Origin: an uncultured Paenibacillus sp.
GTDB taxonomy: Bacteria; Bacillota; Bacilli; Paenibacillales; Paenibacillaceae
Assembly: GCA_937895345.1 (NCBI GenBank)
Contig: CALAWP010000040.1
Location: 1 to 41,529 of the forward strand
Length of the DNA: 41,529 nucleotides
Reading direction: 5' to 3'
The notes beneath the pieces are model-generated. The model ran no database searches, was not told the origin of the DNA, and saw nothing but the letters and a program-made list of their open reading frames with translations. Position numbers and translations under genes: made by a program. The number at the start of each line of letters is the position of its first letter. The stretch's first letter is position 1. This document shows, piece after piece, positions 8,745 to 16,265 of this stretch.

Positions 8745-11435
8745 TCATTTCGCCTCGTACCAATTATATCCGTAGCTGACATCCGCCTTCAGCGGCACGT
8801 CGAGCTTGATGGCTCCGGACATTATATCCGGCACCAGCGTCTTCATCAAGTCCAGCTCGTCCGGCGGCACCTCGAATACCAATTCGTCATGCACCTGCAG
8901 CAGCATGCGGCTCTTCAGCCCGCGCTCGCGCAGCGCCCGGTCCATCTGCACCATCGCCAGCTTGATGATGTCGGCCGCCGTCCCCTGGATCGGCGTGTTC
9001 ATCGCCGTACGTTCCGCGAAAGAACGGAGATTGAAGTTGGACGAGCGGATTTCCGGCAAATAACGGCGGCGCTCCAGCAGCGTCGTCACGTAGCCGTCCC
9101 GCTTCGCCTGGGCGACGATATCGTCCATATATCGCTTGACTCCCTTGAAGACGGTCAAATATTGCTCGATGAACTTGCCGGCTTCCGTCGGCGTTATGCC
9201 GAGATTTTGCGACAGTCCGAATGCGCTGATGCCGTACACGATGCCGAAATTGACCGCCTTGGCGGTCCGTCTCATATTGGCGTCCACCTCCTCGGGCTTC
9301 ACCCCGAACACGTCCATCGCCGTTTTCGTATGAATGTCCATGTCGCGTACGAAAGCTTCCTTCAGGTTCTCGTCTCCCGAAATATGGGCCAGCACGCGCA
9401 GCTCGATCTGCGAATAATCCGCCGCCAATATCGTCCAGCCCGGCTCCGACGGCACAAACGCCTTCCGGATTTGCCGGCCTTCCTCCAGCCGGATCGGGAT
9501 ATTTTGCAAGTTCGGAAACTGGCTGCTGAGCCGTCCCGTCGCCGCGATCGTCTGGCGGTAATACGTATGGATCTTGCCCGTTTCGCCTCGTATTTCCTTC
9601 AGCAGCCCTTCCACGTACGTCGACTGCAGCTTGGACAGCTGGCGATAATGAAGGATAAGCGGCACGATATCGTGATATTTGGCCAGCTCCTCCAGCACCT
9701 CGGCGTCGGTGGAATAACCGGTTTTCGTCTTTTTCTTGGCGGGCAGTCCCAGCTTCTCGAACAGCACTTCGCCCAGCTGCTTGGGCGAGTTGATGTTGAA
9801 CTCCGTACCGGCCAAGGCATAGATCTCGCTCATAATCGAAGACAGCTTCGTTTCAAGCTCCCGGCCAAGCCGTTCCAGCTCTCCGCTTTCCGTCTTGATG
9901 CCCTGCAGCTCCATGCCGGCCAGCACGCGCGACAGCGGCTGCTCCAGGTCGAAATACAGCTCCTTCATGCCTGTCCGCTCCAGCTCCGCGGTCATCTTCG
10001 GCGCAAGCCGCCGAACGGCGTCGGCCTTCAGCGCGAGATGGCGGTACAGCGCGTCAGGCTCTGGCACCTTGAACTTCGCTCCCTTGCCGTAGACGGACTC
10101 GTCCGACGGTACGCCGGCGATGCCTTGCCGCTCGCAAATGCCGGACAGCGTCTGCGGGCCTTCCGTAGGGTCGAGCAGGTACGCCGCCAGCTGCGCGTCG
10201 AAGGCGGCTCCGCCCAGCGTCAGCCCGCTCCAGCGCAGCGTCAGCTCGCACTTGTGCAGATCGAAGCCGATCTTCGGCAAGCCTTCGTCCTGCAGCCAAT
10301 CTCTCAGCTTGGCGGCATAGGGCGCCTGCAGCGCTTCCACGGTGAGCACCCACACCCGTTCCTCCGTGGCCGCGGCGAAGCCAAGCAGCGAAGCGACGTG
10401 CGGATTTTCCCCGATCGCTTCGATATAGAGGCCGTGCTTCCCGCCTGCGGCGCGAAGCGCATCGACCATCGCTTCCAGATGAGGCAGGTCGGCCTCCGAA
10501 GCGATGACGGCCAGTTCCAGCTCGGCGGCGGCCGCCTCCGCTTCGGCTTCGGTCGCTCCGCTCTCTCCGGCCAGCTCCAGCCGCTCCAGCAGCGATTTGA
10601 ATTCCAGCTTGCGGAACGCCTCTCCCAGCGCGGCCGGATCGTAGCCGGCATAACGGATGTCGTCCTCGGTGCGCTCCAGGGGCACGTCGCGGAAGATCGT
10701 CGCCAGCTTTTTGCTCATGACGGCGTCCTCGCGATGATTCTCGATATTTTCCTTCAGTTTGCCTTTGAGCTTGTCCAGATTGTCCAGCACCTGCTCGACG
10801 GTGCCGTGCTCGTGCAGCAGCTTGAGCGCCGTCTTCTCGCCGACTCCCGGCACCCCGGGAATATTGTCCGATGCGTCGCCCATCAAGCCTTTCAGATCGA
10901 TGATCTGCACGGGCTTAAGCCCGTACTTCTCTCCGATCGTCTCCGGCGTGTACAGCTCGACCTCGCTCACTCCCTTGCGCGTAACGGCCACCGTTACGCC
11001 TTCCGACGCCAGCTGCAGCATATCCTTGTCGCCCGTCACGACGATGGCCGGCACGCCTTGCTCGTCGGCCTTCTTCGTCAGCGTGCCGATAATGTCGTCC
11101 GCCTCGTAGCCGTTCAGCTCGTATTGCGCGATGCCGAAGGACGAGATCAGCTCCTTCAATACGGGAAACTGCTCCGACAGCTCCGGCGGCGTCTTCTGCC
11201 GGCCTCCCTTGTATTCGCTGTACCCTTCATGGCGGAACGTCACCTTGCCCGCGTCGAACGCGACAAGCACGTGCGTCGGCTTATGCTCGTCCAGCAGCTT
11301 CAGCAGCATCGTCGTAAAGCCGAACACCGCGTTCGTGTGCAAGCCTGCCGAATTCGTCAGAGGCGGCATCGCAAAAAACGCCCGGTAGGCGATGCTGTTG
11401 CCGTCAATCAACATCCATTTATCCATCTGCTCCAT
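8745..11435 (-). CDS. polA: DNA polymerase I
   Basis: An 896-residue polymerase for Okazaki-fragment maturation and repair. Residues about 1-290 are the 5'-3' exonuclease (LIDGNSIAYRAFFAMP, GYEADDIIGT, VTGDKDML, GVPGVGEKTA). About 310-500 is the 3'-5' exonuclease fold, but the D-x-E metal ligands are replaced (GLYIEAIGENP), so proofreading is probably absent, as in other Bacillus-type enzymes. The polymerase domain has motif A DYSQIELRVLAHIS, motif B AKAVNFGIVYG and motif C QVHDELVFE. An ATG five codons upstream lacks a ribosome site; the start at 11435 aligns residue for residue with Bacillus PolA. A possible extended -10 (TGGTATGAT) lies near 11473-11481. Confidence 0.96.
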   Translation of the reverse strand: MEQMDKWMLIDGNSIAYRAFFAMPPLTNSAGLHTNAVFGFTTMLLKLLDEHKPTHVLVAFDAGKVTFRHEGYSEYKGGRQKTPPELSEQFPVLKELISSFGIAQYELNGYEADDIIGTLTKKADEQGVPAIVVTGDKDMLQLASEGVTVAVTRKGVSEVELYTPETIGEKYGLKPVQIIDLKGLMGDASDNIPGVPGVGEKTALKLLHEHGTVEQVLDNLDKLKGKLKENIENHREDAVMSKKLATIFRDVPLERTEDDIRYAGYDPAALGEAFRKLEFKSLLERLELAGESGATEAEAEAAAAELELAVIASEADLPHLEAMVDALRAAGGKHGLYIEAIGENPHVASLLGFAAATEERVWVLTVEALQAPYAAKLRDWLQDEGLPKIGFDLHKCELTLRWSGLTLGGAAFDAQLAAYLLDPTEGPQTLSGICERQGIAGVPSDESVYGKGAKFKVPEPDALYRHLALKADAVRRLAPKMTAELERTGMKELYFDLEQPLSRVLAGMELQGIKTESGELERLGRELETKLSSIMSEIYALAGTEFNINSPKQLGEVLFEKLGLPAKKKTKTGYSTDAEVLEELAKYHDIVPLILHYRQLSKLQSTYVEGLLKEIRGETGKIHTYYRQTIAATGRLSSQFPNLQNIPIRLEEGRQIRKAFVPSEPGWTILAADYSQIELRVLAHISGDENLKEAFVRDMDIHTKTAMDVFGVKPEEVDANMRRTAKAVNFGIVYGISAFGLSQNLGITPTEAGKFIEQYLTVFKGVKRYMDDIVAQAKRDGYVTTLLERRRYLPEIRSSNFNLRSFAERTAMNTPIQGTAADIIKLAMVQMDRALRERGLKSRMLLQVHDELVFEVPPDELDLMKTLVPDIMSGAIKLDVPLKADVSYGYNWYEAK

Positions 11436-11549
11436 GGCACCCCATTTCATCGCAATGCAATTCTATTCCCTATCATACCACAAAATGGGCTTCCCCCAAG
11501 CGCGATAACGGCATCGGGAAAGCCCGGAACAAAAAAACGGATAAACGAA

Positions 11550-12800
11550 TCAGCGAGCAAACGGCTTCGGGACGCCAAGCAAATATCCTTGCGCCAAAGG
11601 AACTCCAAGCTCCTTCAGCCGGTGCAGCTCTTCCTCCCGCTCGATCCCTTCGGCGATAACCGAAACGCCCATTTTGCTTCCGATTCCCATTAACGTTTGA
11701 ACGACATAGCTTTTCATCTCATCCTGGTCGACGTTGCGTATGATGGACCGGTCCACCTTCAGAAAATCGGGCCTTAATTCCACAACCGATTGCAGCGAGG
11801 AGTAGCCCGCCCCGACATCGTCGATGGCGATCCGGTAGCCTTGCTTGCGGTAATGCTCCAACGCCTTCTTGACGGCTCCGAAATCCGCAATAGAATCCCG
11901 CTCCGTAATTTCGAAGACGACGTCCTCGGGCGCAAGCCCGTAACGGTCCAGAAGCCGCAGCGTCTGTCCCGGACTGAAGGACGGGTCCTCCATAATTTGC
12001 GCCATCACGTTAATAAACAGCTTCGGTCCGCCGCCCGGCATCGCAAATCCGCTCACCGCCGCCTCCCTCGCCAACGTTTCCAAGGCGTACAGGCTGCCTT
12101 CCGCATCCGCGAACGCAAACAGCTGAAGCGGACCGCCGAACCAGTCCGGCGTCCGCAGGCGGGTCAGCGCCTCGTAACCGTATACGGCGCCGTCCTGCAG
12201 CGAGACGATCGGCTGATAAGCGGAATAGATGCCGCGCTCGCGCAGCAGCCGGGCAAAGGCCCGACGCCGCAGGCTCCGCTCCATCGCATCCTCCGTCCCG
12301 CCGTGAAGAACGGCGCCCTTGGCGGCCTCGTACCACAGCTCCTTCCCGCCTTGGCCGTCCGGGAAGGCCGCCGCCACGCCGATATGGAGCCTCCCCTCCG
12401 GCGCGGATCCGTCAATTTGCCGAACCGTCTCGATAAACCGGGCTTCCCAATCCCTCGTTCCGTAGTACGCTCTCTCCAGCAGCTCCGTCTCGAGCTCTTC
12501 GCGATTCCCCGGTCCGAGCCTGACGCGGATGAACAAGTCGCCGTGCAGCCAGTGCAAGTCCGCCCGAAGGCTGCCCTCGCGGATCAACCTCTCCGCTTCC
12601 GTACCGGCAAATGCTTTCCATTCCCGGTCAATAAAGGAAGCGGCGCCCTCCCTTGCCTTCTCGCGCGACGGCCTCGTCCATGAAAGATAAATCATTCCTA
12701 CGCCGCCGGCGCCGGCGCCTCCTTTGAAGCCTTTGACCCAACCGTTGTCCCGCTTGTCCGTTTCATAAGGCAGCCGCAGCTGTTCGAGATTATTAATCAC
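11550..12800 (-). CDS. EAL-domain cyclic-di-GMP phosphodiesterase
   Basis: A 416-residue protein. The N-terminal about 170 residues match no domain I can name. An EAL domain follows, with YGYEALTRL, the FINV asparagine, VFEITERDS, IAIDDVGAGYS, LKVDRSII, AEGIE and AQGYLLG. All metal- and ligand-binding positions appear intact, so it is likely an active enzyme converting cyclic-di-GMP to pGpG. There is no membrane segment. The start is GTG, one base after the stop of the CBS-GGDEF gene, with AGAGG inside the end of that gene, so translation is probably coupled. Synthesis and breakdown domains are thus encoded in one operon. Confidence 0.9.
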   Translation of the reverse strand: MINNLEQLRLPYETDKRDNGWVKGFKGGAGAGGVGMIYLSWTRPSREKAREGAASFIDREWKAFAGTEAERLIREGSLRADLHWLHGDLFIRVRLGPGNREELETELLERAYYGTRDWEARFIETVRQIDGSAPEGRLHIGVAAAFPDGQGGKELWYEAAKGAVLHGGTEDAMERSLRRRAFARLLRERGIYSAYQPIVSLQDGAVYGYEALTRLRTPDWFGGPLQLFAFADAEGSLYALETLAREAAVSGFAMPGGGPKLFINVMAQIMEDPSFSPGQTLRLLDRYGLAPEDVVFEITERDSIADFGAVKKALEHYRKQGYRIAIDDVGAGYSSLQSVVELRPDFLKVDRSIIRNVDQDEMKSYVVQTLMGIGSKMGVSVIAEGIEREEELHRLKELGVPLAQGYLLGVPKPFAR

Positions 12801-12801
12801 G

Positions 12802-14328
12802 TTACTTTCGTTCCTCTCCGATATACATGGCTGTCAATGAATCCATCTCGTATACGCTGCCTTGCCGCAGCTTGGCCCGCTTCTTCAGCCGCGCGGACAA
12901 CCGCGACACCTCCTCCGCCGATACCCGCTCCCGCCCGTCGCACAGCAGAAGGGACAGCGACAGCGTGACGCCTTCCTGGCCGATCCGGTTGCCGCTCCGG
13001 TCTTCCACGAACCCGGCCTCAGCGCCGCCGTAGAACGGCCGAACCTCGCGGTCGAACCGCGAAACCAGCCGACGGCACAGCTCCTCGGCCCGTTCCGGTT
13101 CCAGCAAGGCGATAAAATCGTCTCCGCCGATATGGCCGACGAAATCGTCCCGGCCGCCCCATTCGGCGACGGCAGACTGAATGAGCTTCGCCAGGAAACG
13201 AATCAACTCGTCGCCAAGCGAAAACCCGTAGCAATCGTTAAACCATTTGAAATAGTCCAAATCGGCGTACAGCACCGCGAAAGGCCGTCCGCTGTCCAGC
13301 CTTCGGCGAAGCTCGGCCTGAATCCCCTCGTTGCCGGGCAAGCCCGTGAGCGGATTGGCGGCGCGCGCCGCTTCCGTCCGCAGAGCAGTCAACCGCTCCA
13401 GGATGGAGCGTATTGTCGCGGCTCCGGCCAATTGGCCCGCCCTTGTTATGATGACGATATCGTACAGCTGGGCATAATCCCTGGACATCGCCAGCTGGGA
13501 CACTTGATCCACGGTCTCGCTCTCGTCCACGATCAGCGGCTGGCTGTCCATAATTTTTTCGACGGGCCGGTTCCAATAAAGAGGGAGCCCGAATTGCCCG
13601 GCCAGAAGCTGATGCAGCTTTTCCTTCATGAGCAAGCCGACGGGCATGCCGTCCTTCGCGATGACCGCTCCTTGCTCCTTCGGGTTCGATTTGAACAATC
13701 GGGCCGCTTCGGACACCTGCGCGTCCGATTTCAGCACAGGCACCGGCGCGGCCAGATGACCGATGGTCAAGCGAATCTGCGCGCTGGCCGTCCCAGCGTT
13801 CGCATCGGCCGCCGGCTCGTCGGTCCCATACCGGACCGGTCCGCCTGCCGCCTGCCGGTGAATCCAAGCTTCTTCCATGCCGCCGGCCGAAACGTTCGCG
13901 GCCGCTTCCCCCAGCATGCGCAGCACCGCCAGATCGGGGGACTGCCCCGGCGGGACCGGATAAGCGAAGGCGATGCCGGCCGTATGCCGGCCTGCGCCCG
14001 CGGCGCCGCCGTCCATGCCGGCGGGGGCTCCTTCGGAATACTCCGCCGCATCAAGCCGCTCCCGCAATCGTCCGAGCGATTCGAGCGCCTGTCTTTCCGC
14101 CTGAACGGACGGATCGCGGCGATACAGCAAGTAATAATGCTCGCCGTCCATCCTTTGCTTCCAGAACAGACTCTTCTCGGCCCGTTCCCATGCCCCGATC
14201 GCCGCTTCCGACGCGCCGCCGGACTTCGCCGGCTTGACGCAAACGGCCGCAACCGCGCCGTGCTCCCATCTTCTAACAACCTCTTGCACCATATGGCCGT
14301 TCAGTAATCCGACTCCAAGCTCATTCAT
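12802..14328 (-). CDS. CBS-pair GGDEF protein (probable diguanylate cyclase)
   Basis: A 508-residue soluble protein. The first about 200 residues are unassigned. Two CBS motifs follow (about 200-320, including DAQVSEAARLFKSN and VEKIMDSQPLIVDESETVDQ); these usually bind adenine nucleotides. The C-terminal GGDEF domain has NPLTGLPGN, YADLDYFKWFNDCYGFSLGD and the active-site loop GHIGGDDF at about residue 401. The fourth position is Asp instead of Glu, so cyclase activity is likely but not certain. No canonical RxxD inhibitory site is present. The start at 14328 has GAGGGG seven nt upstream. A PhoP-type promoter precedes it (listed separately). Confidence 0.88.
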   Translation of the reverse strand: MNELGVGLLNGHMVQEVVRRWEHGAVAAVCVKPAKSGGASEAAIGAWERAEKSLFWKQRMDGEHYYLLYRRDPSVQAERQALESLGRLRERLDAAEYSEGAPAGMDGGAAGAGRHTAGIAFAYPVPPGQSPDLAVLRMLGEAAANVSAGGMEEAWIHRQAAGGPVRYGTDEPAADANAGTASAQIRLTIGHLAAPVPVLKSDAQVSEAARLFKSNPKEQGAVIAKDGMPVGLLMKEKLHQLLAGQFGLPLYWNRPVEKIMDSQPLIVDESETVDQVSQLAMSRDYAQLYDIVIITRAGQLAGAATIRSILERLTALRTEAARAANPLTGLPGNEGIQAELRRRLDSGRPFAVLYADLDYFKWFNDCYGFSLGDELIRFLAKLIQSAVAEWGGRDDFVGHIGGDDFIALLEPERAEELCRRLVSRFDREVRPFYGGAEAGFVEDRSGNRIGQEGVTLSLSLLLCDGRERVSAEEVSRLSARLKKRAKLRQGSVYEMDSLTAMYIGEERK

Positions 14329-14366
14329 TTCGATCCCCTCTGCAGCCGAACGCAGCATTTTTTCTC

Positions 14367-14420
14367 ATTGTAAGGGAAGTTTGTGAAACGAAATGCCCAG
14401 TTTTGTTAAAGTTCCGTAAA
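14367..14420 (-). promoter_or_regulatory. PhoP-box promoter of the cyclic-di-GMP operon
   Basis: On the minus strand, hexamers TTTACG (14415-14420), TTAACA (14404-14409), GGGCAT (14393-14398) and TTCACA (14382-14387) follow each other with 5-bp spacers. A 9-bp gap then leads to TACAAT (14367-14372) as -10. TT(A/C/T)ACA repeats every 11 bp are the binding pattern of PhoP, and no good -35 is present, as expected for an activated promoter. Three of four hexamers match at five or six positions. The geometry equals that upstream of pstB. Confidence 0.6.
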
Positions 14421-14427
14421 ATCCGGC

Positions 14428-14470
14428 AAAAAAATAGTCCCTAAGAAGCAAACCGCTCCTTAAGGGACTG
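14428..14470 (-). terminator. Intrinsic terminator after phoU
   Basis: On the minus strand the arms AGTCCCTTAAG and CTTAGGGACT form a stem with one bulge, followed by a run of seven T. It lies six nt after the phoU stop and separates the pstB-phoU operon from the promoter of the cyclic-di-GMP operon. Confidence 0.88.
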
Positions 14471-14475
14471 GGTCT

Positions 14476-15138
14476 TCAGGCATTCAAATCCGGGCGCGAG
14501 CCCGTTACGAGGTAGACGACGCTTTCTCCGATATTGGTCGCATGGTCGCCGAACCGCTCCATGTAGCGGCCGACGAAGCTGAGAAGGGAAGCTTGCGCAA
14601 TGTTCCTCGGATTTTCCATCATCAGCAGCATCAGTTCCCTCGTAATTTGGCCAAAAAGCGCGTCGACCTGATCGTCGTCCTTCGCCATCTTGTAGGCGAG
14701 ATCAACGTTCTCCTGAACGAAGGACTGGATCGATTCGTAGGTCATTTGCTGAATAATTTCCGCCATGCGCGGCAAATCGATCAGCGGCTTGATAAGCGCC
14801 TGTCCTTCCAGACGAAGCACGACCTTGGCGATATCGACCGAAAGGTCGCCCATCCGCTCCAGATCGCTCGCAATGCGGAAGGCGGACAAGATGCGGCGCA
14901 AATCCTTCGCCACCGGCTGCTGCGTGGCGATCAGCTTGGCGCCGATCTCCATCACCTTGTCTTCCATGCCGTTAAGCGTATGGTCGGCTTCAATTACCTT
15001 CCGTGCGCGTTCGGTATCGACCGTCTTCAATGCCTCCGTCGCTTCGACCAGCGCCTCCTCGACGAATGTCCCCATATCGACCAGCAATTGATGAAGCTGC
15101 TCCAGCCCTTGATCGAATTCCTTGCGTCTTGTCATCAT
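14476..15138 (-). CDS. phoU: Phosphate transport/signalling protein PhoU
   Basis: A 220-residue all-helical protein made of two similar three-helix halves, each with the E/D-x-x-x-D metal-binding pattern (residues around RIASDLERMGDLSVDIAK and VGRYMERFGDHATNIGE). PhoU links the Pst transporter to the PhoR kinase and dampens phosphate signalling when phosphate is sufficient. The start at 15138 has GGGGAGG 9 nt upstream; the frame extends further but without support. It begins 16 nt after pstB and ends in a terminator, so the pair forms a transcription unit. Confidence 0.96.
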   Translation of the reverse strand: MMTRRKEFDQGLEQLHQLLVDMGTFVEEALVEATEALKTVDTERARKVIEADHTLNGMEDKVMEIGAKLIATQQPVAKDLRRILSAFRIASDLERMGDLSVDIAKVVLRLEGQALIKPLIDLPRMAEIIQQMTYESIQSFVQENVDLAYKMAKDDDQVDALFGQITRELMLLMMENPRNIAQASLLSFVGRYMERFGDHATNIGESVVYLVTGSRPDLNA

Positions 15139-15154
15139 CGTATACTTCCTCCCC

Positions 15155-15913
15155 TTAGCCGAAGCGGCCGCTAATGTAATCCTCCGTCCGCTGATCGGAC
15201 GGGTTGGAGAACAGCTTCTCCGTATCTGAATATTCAATGACTTCGCCGTTCAGGAAAAAGACTGTTTGATTGGATACCCGGGCGGCCTGGTGCATGTTGT
15301 GCGTCACCATGACGATCGTGTATTTGTCTTTCAATTCCTGGGCCAGCTCCTCGATCTTCAGCGTCGAGATCGGGTCCAGCGCGGAGGTCGCTTCGTCCAT
15401 GAGCAAGATGTCCGGATTGACCGCCAAGGCGCGGGCGATGCAGAGCCGCTGCTGCTGGCCGCCGGAGATGCTGAGGGCGGAACGCTTTAGATGATCCTTC
15501 ACCTCATCCCACAGCGCGGCGGCGCGAAGGCTGCTTTCCACAATTTCGTCCAGCTGCTTCCGGTTCTTGATGCCGTGAATGCGCGGTCCGTAAGCGACGT
15601 TGTCGTAGATCGACTTCGGGAACGGATTGGGCTGCTGGAAGACCATGCCGACTTTTTTGCGGAGCGTCTCCACGTCCATCTCTTTGGAATAAATATCCGT
15701 GCCCCCGATGGACAGTCCTCCTTCGATGCGCGTACCGGGGATCGTGTCGTTCATCCGGTTCAGCGTGCGAAGCAGCGTCGACTTCCCGCAGCCCGAAGGT
15801 CCGATGAAAGCGGTAATCGCTTTTTCGGGAATCGTCATCGTCACGTCCTTCAATGCATGAAAGCCGCTGTAATACAGATTCAGCTTGTTAATATCGATCA
15901 GTGTCTTCGTCAT
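15155..15913 (-). CDS. pstB: Phosphate ABC transporter ATP-binding protein
   Basis: A 252-residue ATPase that drives high-affinity phosphate uptake through PstCA. Walker A is GPSGCGKST (residues 34-42), the Q-loop is in VFQQPNPFPKSIYDN, the signature motif is LSISGGQQQR, Walker B is ILLMDEATSALDP, and the switch histidine is in VMVTHNMHQAAR. NRMND and the PNPFPKSI segment are specific to PstB among ABC ATPases. The permease and binding-protein genes (pstS, pstC, pstA) do not precede it; the nearest upstream gene is an unrelated amidohydrolase on the other strand. A PhoP-type promoter lies about 170 bp upstream. Confidence 0.97.
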   Translation of the reverse strand: MTKTLIDINKLNLYYSGFHALKDVTMTIPEKAITAFIGPSGCGKSTLLRTLNRMNDTIPGTRIEGGLSIGGTDIYSKEMDVETLRKKVGMVFQQPNPFPKSIYDNVAYGPRIHGIKNRKQLDEIVESSLRAAALWDEVKDHLKRSALSISGGQQQRLCIARALAVNPDILLMDEATSALDPISTLKIEELAQELKDKYTIVMVTHNMHQAARVSNQTVFFLNGEVIEYSDTEKLFSNPSDQRTEDYISGRFG

Positions 15914-15988
15914 TCCCTTTCCCCCATGACCGGAATATAAATTCCATCGTATTTCGACGTTTACAATTCATTAACATTTCTCGTGAAG

Positions 15989-16019
15989 AAAATGTGATGT
16001 CCTCCAGACACCACATTTT
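15989..16019. terminator. Terminator-like hairpin in the pstB leader
   Basis: AAAATGTGATGTC and GACACCACATTTT form a 13-bp stem with one mismatch and a 5-nt loop. On the minus strand it is followed by TTTTCTTC, so it looks like an intrinsic terminator. It lies between the PhoP-type promoter (16081-16134) and pstB, 76 nt before the start codon. It could be an attenuator, or the terminator of a short leader RNA. Confidence 0.5.
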
Positions 16020-16080
16020 CGATACCGTGTCCCTATTTGCCCAACCGCATATGCTCCGCCTCGTTTCACATCTGCTTCTA

Positions 16081-16134
16081 ATACTAAAGGCTTTTTGTTA
16101 ATCGAATATTCTTTTTTTGTAAACTGCATGTTAA
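16081..16134 (-). promoter_or_regulatory. PhoP-box promoter of pstB-phoU
   Basis: On the minus strand, TTAACA (16129-16134), TTTACA (16118-16123), AGAATA (16107-16112) and TTAACA (16096-16101) are separated by exactly 5 bp. A 9-bp gap then leads to TAGTAT (16081-16086) as -10. Three of four hexamers match TT(A/C/T)ACA perfectly. This is the known layout of PhoP-activated promoters. A further pair TTTACA-N5-TTAACA lies on the opposite strand at 15960-15976, with no -10 behind it. Confidence 0.75.
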
Positions 16135-16224
16135 ATAAAGCCGCATGCCGGCGCAACGCCTTGGAACAGGCCATGCCAAAGCCTTCCTTCCGGCGCATGC
16201 GCTCGCCGCTGCCGACGCGGATTA

Positions 16225-16233
16225 TGCTATAAT
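16225..16233 (+). promoter_or_regulatory. Extended -10 promoter of the amidohydrolase gene
   Basis: TGCTATAAT is a perfect extended -10 element (TGnTATAAT) 32 bp before the amidohydrolase ATG. No good -35 is visible at 17 bp, which the TG extension can compensate. GGGAGG follows as ribosome site. Confidence 0.6.
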
Positions 16234-16265
16234 GTTGATCAGAGAATGTACGGGAGGATACGAAC

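Noticed and set aside
8745..11435. Loss of the 3'-5' exonuclease residues in DNA polymerase I as a novelty
   Set aside because: Degenerate proofreading sites are usual in Bacillus-type PolA enzymes.
7977..11693. A 1238-residue plus-strand frame opposite mutM and polA
   Set aside because: It covers two conserved housekeeping genes on the other strand and has a low-complexity Arg/Gln/Leu composition.
14051..14428. A sigma-A -35 for the CBS-GGDEF promoter
   Set aside because: No TTGACA-like hexamer stands at 16-18 bp from TACAAT; the PhoP-type hexamers explain the region better.
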